DNA of 64,000 bases from Colocasia esculenta (taxonomy: Eukaryota; Streptophyta; Magnoliopsida; Alismatales; Araceae). Below the pieces are notes generated by a model, which had not been told where the DNA came from, searched no databases, and saw only the letters and a list, made by a program, of their open reading frames with translations. The stretch is taken from contig CM024757.1 of assembly GCA_014218235.1 (NCBI GenBank), positions 149,991,371 to 150,055,370 of the forward strand. Direction: 5' to 3'. This document shows positions 56,131 through 64,000 of the stretch, one piece after another. The position numbers were made by a program, and so were the translations under genes. Numbering within the stretch: the stretch's first letter is position 1; every line of letters begins with the position of its first letter.

Positions 56131-57927
56131 AGTCTTTGACTGAAAAATTATATCAATCAATTCTTTTACACTTAATCTCATGATTTTCTTTAGAGACCAA
56201 ATTATCAGCATGAAAATATTTTGTGAAGCTTAACATAACTATTTAAAATTTGTTTATATTCCTATAAATTTCATGGTGTATCTTCCAAGAAATAAAACAA
56301 GAACTACATACTAGAATGCACGACGTAAACTGTATGTAATGAATGATTAAATATTTTTATGATGCTAATAAACTATTGTTAAAAAAAATATCTTATGACT
56401 TGTTTATTCTTTCTGAAATATTGTTTATCTCTACATGGATTTAAATGAATAAACTGTCTATTTGAGCATACATCACCATTTAATATACATAGAAGAAAAA
56501 ATGTAAGAGTTTTAAAATTAAATTTTGTATTTAATGTACATCTTGAAATTCTAACAAAGATATTTCGAAATGAGAAATTACTCATATGTCACATACTGTA
56601 TTTCTCTTAAAAAATGTTGACCATAAACAAAAGGTAAAAGAAAAGTTATTTTTGCAGGTACCTACTACTATTAGAAGATGTTTTTAAGTTATGGACAACC
56701 TACAAGACGATTTAAGGACGACATACAAGTATGGAAAGTATTAATGGACTGAAAATTGAAGATCTTAAATATATTTATCGTCTAAGACAAAAAGAAATGA
56801 CTAGCCAATGCAAGCTCGAGATATATTTAATGAATGGTAGCCAAGACACAACAGATATCAAGATTGTATCTAATGGATGACAAATCTACATACACAAGAG
56901 CTCAAAATTATATCTAGTGGATGGAGCTCCAAGATACAATGAATAGTAAAATTGTTCTAAAGACAAAGAATAACAATGAGATGAATACCTAAAGCTTATA
57001 TATATCAGCTGAGTTTCAAAGAAAGATAGAACTTCTAGAAAAAAAGCATTTTGTGAACTCATCTTTGATAAAGAATTCACAATGAGCAAGAAAGAAAAGA
57101 GCTGAGCCGAAAAATTTTCTAAAAGAAAGAGAAAGAAAAAAAAGAGAGAGAAAGCTAAAGAGAATTGTGTTGTGCAGAGAGTTCCTAATCTTCTCCAACA
57201 ATATTCAAAGCTCCCATCAACATCCTCCTCTCCTTCATCATCTTAAGACGCATTAAAGATGAGAATCAAGTCTTTAGAAACAAGAAGCTCATCGTCATCT
57301 AGCTCCTTCAAAGATATTCCACTAGATCTAGTCACATAACTAGTTAATACTTCATGATTAGAGATCTATAAGCTAAGGTCAAAACCCAGAAGTCCACCAA
57401 GAAGGTATCCTTGGTTCTCAGGTGAAAGGACCAAGCATGCCACTATGAAGATGATTCAACTGGTTGATAGTTAGGTAATATTACCATCCATCGATTCATG
57501 TCAAACAAGTTCAGTGAACCTATTCACCAATGAGTACTTATGGGTTCACCTTAGTGTTTTCATACAAGTGACTATGAGGCCAGCCACCCTCATCAGATGA
57601 GTAGGAACAACCTATACTAGTTTCACTAGATATCCAATGTCCTTTTCGAATATATTCCAACTAGGAACAATTAAGAATATGTGTTTAAAAGATACTAATC
57701 TCAATTGTTATAATCTCATCATAATTAATATCTATTGCGCATATTCATGGACTTTATCATGAAGTTTATAAAAAGCTTCATTATTATTAAAAAACATGAT
57801 TGTACATGTTATGATTGGCTTGAGGACATATATAACCAATAGGTCCGAGTGGGACATGTCTCGGCGATCATCTCTTCTCTTCCTCTTATCATCTCGAGAA
57901 TATATCACGACGGTTTTCCTCTTTTCC

Positions 57928-60082
57928 TGTTGCCCAGCTATCTAGCCCAGAGGGGGGGGGGGGTGAATGGGTTATTAAAATTTGATCTTTGATTAAAACC
58001 TGTTCACTAAAAAGATTACACAACACCTTAAACAAACATTAGAGTTAGAGGAAATGAGACAGCAAATGCACATAAACACAACCACACGACACAAGGATTT
58101 TTATCCTGGTTCGGAACTCCTCTCCACAGGAGACCTACGTCCAGTCCCTGAGCAATGCCTTAGGATTTCACTACTAAGGGTACTATCCCCCTCACGGATC
58201 CTTACACCCAGCCTCAACTGGTCTTCCTTCAACCTGAAGGGAAAAACAACCACCCTAGATACCACCAGGTCTTCCTTCGTCCAGAAGGGAACAAATCAAT
58301 AAAGAGAAGTTTAAGAACAAGCTTCAGACACTAGCTCAACCAGCTAATAGCTGAAGCAAACAGCCTTGAGAGAGAAAGAGAATTTGACACAGGTTTCTCT
58401 CCAAGGACTACACAGGCTCTCACTAGAATTTCTTCTTGAACACTGAGAGCTAAAGAGCTAAGAAAAACTAATGGAATGGGCGCTTCTTTGTTTCTAATCT
58501 CAGAAGATTCGAAGAATTGGTGTTGCTTTCTTTCAGAAATGATGTTCTTCAAGAAGTGTTTCTTCTCAGTCTTGAGTCTTGTATTTAAGCTTTTACTTGA
58601 AATTTGAACGTTAAAGATCCGTTGTCTCTCATCCTGGTGAACGTTAGACAGGTCTGCAAGGAAGCTTCTGATCTTCAGTCTTTTATCCTTTAGTACACGC
58701 CAGAAAAATATTATAATATCTTGTATCTTGAGTCCAACGTTGTACAGATAAGTCTTGTCAGATATCTGCGAGCATATCAATAATAAATAGAGGACAGCTA
58801 GGACTGTCGTCGATTGTTAGTTGCAGATGGAACAGATATTTGCAATATATAGCAAAGCTCCTTTCTGTCTAAGAAGGACGTAGACAAAGTAGCATGAAAA
58901 TGGAAGATATTGTCTGCATGCATGAGAGATACGTTCATAGAGCATTGAATGCGTAGCAGTCAAACAGACGAGATACGACTTTTACTATTCAACGTATATT
59001 AAAGAGTATTGTACAGATATATCAAATGAAATTGATATGAACAAGCCCGATGCCTTTATGACTTATGAAATCATTACTGGTAAGCATGTCGTTACGACGA
59101 TACAGAAATCGTTGTGAGTAATTGTTGTGGTCACTTACCAAATCGTTACACAAACCGAATCGTTATAACTATCAAAGAAATCGTTATGAAACTCTTAATA
59201 AATCGTTGCACCAAGCGAATCGTTCTGAGTTCTATAGAAATCGTTTCGACAAGCAAATCGTTACAAGATCTAAAGAAATCGTTACGAGAACTAAAGAAGT
59301 CGTTACGAGAACTTACGAAATCGTTACGGCTAGAAAGTCGTTGTGAGTTCTAAAGAAATCGTTACGAGAACTTACGAAATCGTTACGGCTAGAAAGTCAT
59401 TGTGAGTTCTAAAGAAATCGTTACGAGAACTTACGAAATCGTTACGGCTAGAAAGTCGTTGTGAGTTCTAAAGAAATCGTTACGAGAACTTACGAAATCG
59501 TTACGGCTAGAAAGTCGTTGTGAGTTCTAAAGAAATCGTTACGAGAACTTACGAAATCGTTACGGCTAGAAAGTCGTTGTGAGTTCTAAAGAAATCGTTA
59601 TGAGAACTTACGAAATCGTTACGACAGACAAGTCGTTACGAGTTCAAAAGAAATCGTTACGAGTACTGAAGAAATCGTTATGACAGACAAGTCGTTGCGC
59701 TTTCTAAAGAAATCGTTGCGATGTCTTATAGAATCGTTATGAGATCTTTAAGAAATCGTTACGGTATCGATTTGTTTGAAACATCACGGTTTTTCGGTCA
59801 GAAAGGAAATGATCATAATACTTATGAAATCGTTATGATGACTCTATTATGAACTTATAAAGGAATCGTTCTGATTATCAATAGAAGTCGATATGAAGTA
59901 TGAAGAAGTTGATACACAGACTTGGACAAGACATGAAATGAGACTTTACCTGATTGTCTTGAACTTTCTTTTTATATCCTGTTCTCAAAGCTCAAGTAAT
60001 TCATTAGTACTATTTTGTTAATCATCAAAATTAATGTATATAAATAAGTGAATTAATTTATATAGGGACAGTTTGGTCATCA
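57928..60082 (-). repeat. 3' LTR of the minus-strand SIRE-type element
   Basis: 2155 bp. On the minus strand it starts TGATGACCAAACTGTCC and ends CTGGGCAACA, with a run of 12 G (plus strand) near 57951-57963. The AACGATTTC array spans 59070-59770 and the TATA-like TTAAATAC (minus) is at about 58582-58589. Confidence 0.93.
59070..59770 (-). repeat. AACGATTTC array with a 59-bp tandem repeat
   Basis: GAAATCGTTACG on the plus strand recurs throughout. Inside it a 59-bp unit marked by TAGAAAGTCGTTGTGAG starts at 59330, 59390, 59449, 59508 and 59567, giving about five almost perfect copies. Confidence 0.92.
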
Positions 60083-60096
60083 ATCTCCCCCTTTTT
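60083..60096 (-). other. Polypurine tract of the minus-strand SIRE-type element
   Basis: The minus strand reads AAAAAGGGGGAGAT directly before TGATGACC. A second GGGGGAG tract-like site (plus strand TTCTCCCCCATTTTG) lies near 60163-60178. Confidence 0.9.
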
Positions 60097-60198
60097 CATG
60101 ATGACAAAATATACTAAACATCATACAAAAAAAATAAACATGTTTTTCAGAATGGCTTTAGTTTTCTCCCCCATTTTGTCAATAAGCAAAAAGATAGT

Positions 60199-63100
60199 CT
60201 ATGAGACAAAGAAGAGAGAAGGTCTTGTATTAAGTGGGAGGAAGATAGTACATAGGAGACAACAAAGAGGCATGCTGTGAGATGACAGCCCATGCCTTGA
60301 TCTCAAGGTCTTCAAAAATTTGTTGGAAAACGCCAGAAGCAACTGAAAAATTAGGACCCATGGATGGAATGGCCTTTGAATGTAAAGTTGCCGTTGCTTT
60401 TCCAAGAATACTTCAAACTGACCTTGATCCAGGATGTATCTGAAAAAGGTGCTCTTTCCGAAACTGGCGCGATGGAGAAATCTATCCAGAGAGATTGGAT
60501 AGAAAAGCTTGTGATCCAGAAGATCCTGCTTCATAGCATAGAAAGCAGAGTATCTGGCTGCCCACAGAACATAGATCTCTTGAATTGGAGTGATGGAGTT
60601 GAGATCCAAGAAGGTTTCTGCTGAAAGAGTGGGCTTGCTTTGACGAGCTAGATCACTGTTGATGGCTGCCAAGTGAAGATGGGATGCTTGATAGAGAGTT
60701 TCCCATTCTGAGGGAGAAAGTCTCTCACACTCAGAAATAAGTGGAGCCAAGGTTTGGGAAGAGATGCGGCCAGAGTGGTATTCTCTAAAAATGAACCGCC
60801 AGAAGGAAGGCAATCTGCCCTGCTTGGCTGACAAACGGCCCATCTGCCTAGAAAACATATCCAGTGCATGGGATCCAGCATCTGAGTCAAACACTAAAGA
60901 GTGTAGCTTTGGCAGAAGAACTGGAGAGTCGACCTTGAGGGAGGCAAAATCTACCTTGAGTGGAAGATCAACTGGATGTTCTGATCTCAGCAAGACTATG
61001 GTGGAATGAAACCGGCTAAACTAAATTTCTGGCAGCTTGGTCAAATATCAAAAATCACTGTACAGCTGAAAATTCTTGGCAACACGAATCTCTTTCAAAA
61101 TAAATGGTCCCCAAGAGTTCTTATGCTGAATAATGAACCACTCAGAAAGAGTGAGTGGGTGAGCTCGATGGGTAAGAGATTCTGCCCTGGCAGTCAAATA
61201 TTTTGCATGTTGAGCTTTATTTCCCTTGACATTGGCCCACTGATCTTCAGTCTTGAACTCAGTGCCCTCAAAGATTTTGGATTTCTGAAGTGGGTCAGCT
61301 GGGTAAGAGGAAGAACAATGTTCAAGTGCTCAGATAGGTTGAGGAAGGGAACACCATAAATGGTGGAAAGGATGCATTTTTGAAGATATTCTCTGTAGAT
61401 AGGTCTTCTCTTAGGATCGAGGGTAAGAGAGTACCAAAGAGGAGGAAACAATGGTACAGGGGATGCTAAGAGAGGAGGAAGTTTTCCTCTTTTTCTGGGC
61501 AGGACTGGGAGAATCAGTCCTGTGGAGATGAGTGGCAGTGGGAGGAGAATAGTGAGAGGGTATTTCTCTCAGAATCATCCGAATATTTGTGTCAAAGACA
61601 CCTGTGCACAGGTGGCCCTGTGGTGGCCGGAGGATGTGGTTTAAGCTTGGCCCTGCTGGGGGACGTCGAGTCTTGAGATGGTGTTGAGGCCCTGTTTTTT
61701 ATGGCTGGGTGGTTTGCCTGTTTGGAACAGCCGGGTCTGCTCTGTAGCTGCAGGAGAAACTCCACTTGACCTTGAAAGAACTGCTAGCATCGACTTCATA
61801 TCAGACATTTCTTTATTAAACCACTTCATTGCATTTCTGACGGAAGAGAGCTCAGAGGTGGTCGAAGCTTGACTAGCAAGTATCCCTTGCACACTGGTCT
61901 GAACTGAGGACAAGATATCTCCTTGAGCCTTCAACAATGCCATAATGGGCTTCAGATTGACCTTTTTGGTACTCTTTCTTGACCTTCTGTGAGCCACTCT
62001 CTTTTGCTTGATCTGCTGAGTGACAGGCTCCTCAAGATTTACATGGCTTGAACTTGGGCCGTCATTAACAGGAACACTGGCGGGAGGTTGAGTTTCCTGC
62101 GATGGTGCAGCTGACTTAGGAGCAAATTCCATTAAAGACTCCTCATTGCCAGTTTGCTCCCCCTGAATAGGAGCATGGAGTTCAGCATCTTCTTGCTCCC
62201 CCTGGGCAGGAGCTTCTTCCAACACAACTTGTTGAGTAGCTGCTTGCACTTCAACATTGACAACTGATTCAGACAAACACTCTGTATGGCCTGATGCCAT
62301 AGCATTTTCTATATCAAGTCCACCTGCTTCTGAAGCAACTGAGGTGGAGGGAAGGGAATCTAAAACCTCTCTTAGAATAGAGGCAACTATCGAGGTAGGC
62401 AAAGAATCTCCCACAACTGCCACAGCTTCTTCCATTTGAACTTCTGGAGGATGAGACTCAACCTCCAGGATAGGTGAGCTGGAAGACTCTGCTTGATCTG
62501 CCACTGCTGGTATTGCAGCTACTTGCTGCTGCTGCTGATCTGATCTCTGATCTGCTGGAGGACTACTGCTTCTGATCTGATCTCTGATCTGCTGATCTGC
62601 TGTTGATCTGATCTCTGAATCTGCTGGAGGATCTGCTGCTTCTTCTTGAATTTCCGGAACATCTCCGATAATGGCTTCTCCCTCTGCCACAGAGGTCTTG
62701 GTCCATATCCCATTCTGCACTGAAAAACCACTCTTCTTTAAGTTCCTGGACCTTATAGACTGGCCCATCTTTTCTACAACTGCTCCAGATACATCCACTC
62801 CGAAATGCTTGAAAATTTGGGTGAGTAGATGAGCATATGGTAAGGAAACATTCAGTTTGCTCTTTGTTTCCCAGATTTGAGTACTGGCAAACTTCATTCT
62901 CTCAATCATGACTGCGGCCAGGTTGATCTCCTTGTTCTGAATTACCCAGAACATTATGTCCGAGTTTGCCCTAGTGCATGAAGAAAAGGTAGCACTTCGA
63001 GGAACTATAATTTGGCAGACAATGAAATGAAGTAAACGATTGAAAGCTGACATCTGATTTATATCTAATTTCCCATCCTTCAGCCTGAAACCAGGACCTA

Positions 63101-63498
63101 TAATGCCGAGACCTTTTGCTTCATCATTCACTGAGTGAATACCACTATGCCCAGATGTTTTCACTCCAAACCGTATGCAATAACTCATGGTCTATCTTGA
63201 TTTGGATACCTTTTACTGAGGAGACAAGAGATCCATCTGCCTCTGACTTCAAACAGATGAAAAAGGCTTTCACCAGATCCGGATAGCTTACCTCGGTGAA
63301 AGTAGCAACATCCATCCATTTCAACCTTCTCAAAGTTTCTACTAAACTGCTCATGCCACTTTTCTCAAGATTCTGAACATCCACTGCTTTGTTTCCGCAA
63401 ATCTTTGTCTTCACGAAGGTAAACCTTTCCTGCTCCTTCGGGGACAGAAACTCAGCACTGTAGCCCCCTACGCTTCCGGAGATCATCGGAGCGGCCAT
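60199..63498 (-). pseudogene. Large accessory ORF after pol, minus-strand SIRE element, frameshifted
   Basis: It starts at 63498 (MAAPMISGSVGGYSAEFLSP). 63498-63145 gives the N-terminal part (VDVQNLEKSGMSSLVETLRR). A frameshift near 63180 leads to a 515-codon frame ending at 61641 that holds the conserved core (RSATFSSCTRANSDIMFW, SLPYAHLLTQIFKHFGVD), a variable Gln/Ser/Asp-rich stretch (about 62520-62680), APxQGEQ repeats, a basic patch (KQKRVAHRRSRKSTKKVN) and a coiled-coil-like segment. After a degraded stretch, 61451-61194 reads YLQKCILSTIYGVPFLN and 60993-60199 gives a 264-codon C-terminal part (MGRLSAKQGRLPSFWRF, PISLDRFLHRASFGKST). The span is about 3.3 kb. The same domains in the same order occur in the copy at 29136-38942. 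No signal peptide or clear membrane anchor. Function unknown. Confidence 0.8.
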
Positions 63499-63902
63499 AG
63501 GTAGAGAGGAGAGAGGTTCTGGAGAAGGAAGATGATGGAAGAGATGGAAGCTCTCTAGGGATTCTTCGCGGGAAGAAGAGAAAGCTTCAAAAGTTGCAGA
63601 GAGTCGATGCCGGAATCGTTAGGGCATCGGCTTTGGGCGAACAGATAAAGGAGAAAAGGGTAAAGGTTGAAGACGAGTCGTTCTCAGAACGATTTGACTA
63701 ATTTAAGATTACTTTATCGAAACGTGAAGCGCCAAGAGGCGGTAAAGGCAGAAAGCGACAAAAAGGTTTGACGAGTCAAACTGCTTTTAATACAATAGCG
63801 GTCAAGAATATAGATAAACTGAGTTTTGCTTATTGTTAAAGAGAGAAAAATTCATTTCTATCTGAAAGTTTTTTATGTGCCAATTTAAATACAGAGATCT
63901 TT
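63499..63902 (-). promoter_or_regulatory. Spacer between pol and accessory ORF, minus-strand element
   Basis: 404 bp non-coding, with the near-palindrome TCGTTCTCAGAACGA at 63678-63692, a TATA-like TCGATAAAGTAATC upstream of it on the minus strand, and a CT-rich leader before the ATG at 63498. It is the counterpart of 28724-29135. Confidence 0.4.
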
Positions 63903-64000
63903 TCACAAATTGCACATCCCTAATTCCCTTCTAAGAGATGTAAATCTCTCTTCAGGTAGGGCTTTTGTGAAGATGTCTGCTAGTTGACCATTTGTATCTG
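63903..64000 (-). CDS. pol: C-terminal end of Copia Pol (RNase H), partial
   Basis: The minus strand reads DTNGQLADIFTKALPEERF then TSLRRELGMCNL and stop at 63903-63905. This matches the end of Pol at 28723 almost exactly and is the conserved C-terminal motif of Copia RNase H. The rest of Pol lies beyond the window edge. Confidence 0.92.
   Translation of the reverse strand, partial: DTNGQLADIFTKALPEERFTSLRRELGMCNL

Larger units (their letters stand above)
54512..57927. other. Unidentified flank between two retrotransposons
   Basis: No gene recognised. 54517-54960 reads on the minus strand like a promoter and leader (TATA at 54917-54924). 55440-56130 is a diffuse GAGTCTC repeat. 56150-56650 is AT-rich. 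56990-57430 has a plus-strand TATA-like CTTATATATATCAG and a purine-rich leader-like stretch, perhaps another LTR or repeat. The whole may be old LTR-element debris. Confidence 0.4.
57928..64000 (-). mobile_element. 3' part of a SIRE-type Copia element on the minus strand, cut by the window edge
   Basis: The 3' LTR is 57928-60082. The internal region continues from the polypurine tract (60083-60096) through the accessory ORF (63498 to about 60199) to the end of pol (stop at 63903-63905), with the rest beyond 64000. The left flank is TTTCC (57923-57927); the matching copy cannot be seen. It is an independent insertion related to the element at 21931. Confidence 0.93.

Noticed and set aside
56680..57430. 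Endogenous pararetrovirus leader
   Set aside because: A TATA-like site and purine-rich leader alone are not enough; no viral coding motif was found nearby.

Overview
The window is nuclear DNA from a flowering plant with a large, repeat-rich genome. The evidence is a CACTA (En/Spm) transposon with CACTACAAGAAA ends, long chromovirus-like Ty3/Gypsy LTRs, and SIRE/Maximus-type Ty1/Copia elements with an extra ORF after pol. I cannot name the species. I found no intact host gene, tRNA, rRNA or CRISPR array. Almost everything is transposable elements inserted into one another.

Layout. 1-2138 is AT-rich flank with a GC-rich island. 2139-7450 is a defective CACTA element holding a broken Transposase_24-like gene; the apparent last intron of that gene carries about 2 kb of satellite-like repeats of ~177 bp. 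7451-8822 is old non-coding DNA, probably a decayed LTR. 8823-54511 is one Gypsy element (TSD GTAGA/GTGGA) swollen by later insertions. Its 5' LTR is split at 9697 by a minus-strand Gypsy element (9698-42532, TSD AAGGA) built as LTR-internal-LTR-internal-LTR. The third LTR of that element is split by a SIRE-type Copia element (21931-40987, TSD TTCAC). The accessory ORF of that Copia element is split in turn by a gag-only SIRE derivative (29586-35750, TSD CGCAT). The outer Gypsy element also carries a minus-strand SIRE-type solo LTR in gag (45593-47799) and an unrelated 2.2 kb solo LTR in its 3' LTR (49246-51417, TSD GACGT). 54512-57927 is unidentified flank. 57928-64000 is the 3' part of another SIRE-type element on the minus strand, cut by the window edge.

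Function. Only the 21931-40987 element carries a recognisable full Copia set (Gag, protease, integrase, reverse transcriptase, RNase H), and it is broken by frameshifts. The two Gypsy families keep only gag remnants between their LTRs, and the small SIRE derivative keeps only gag, so all three would depend on proteins supplied by relatives. The most interesting items are a very large accessory ORF after pol in the SIRE elements (two independent copies here, roughly 1,100-1,200 codons), a conserved spacer before it that resembles an internal promoter, and dense arrays of one 9-mer, AACGATTTC, upstream of the TATA box in every SIRE-type LTR.
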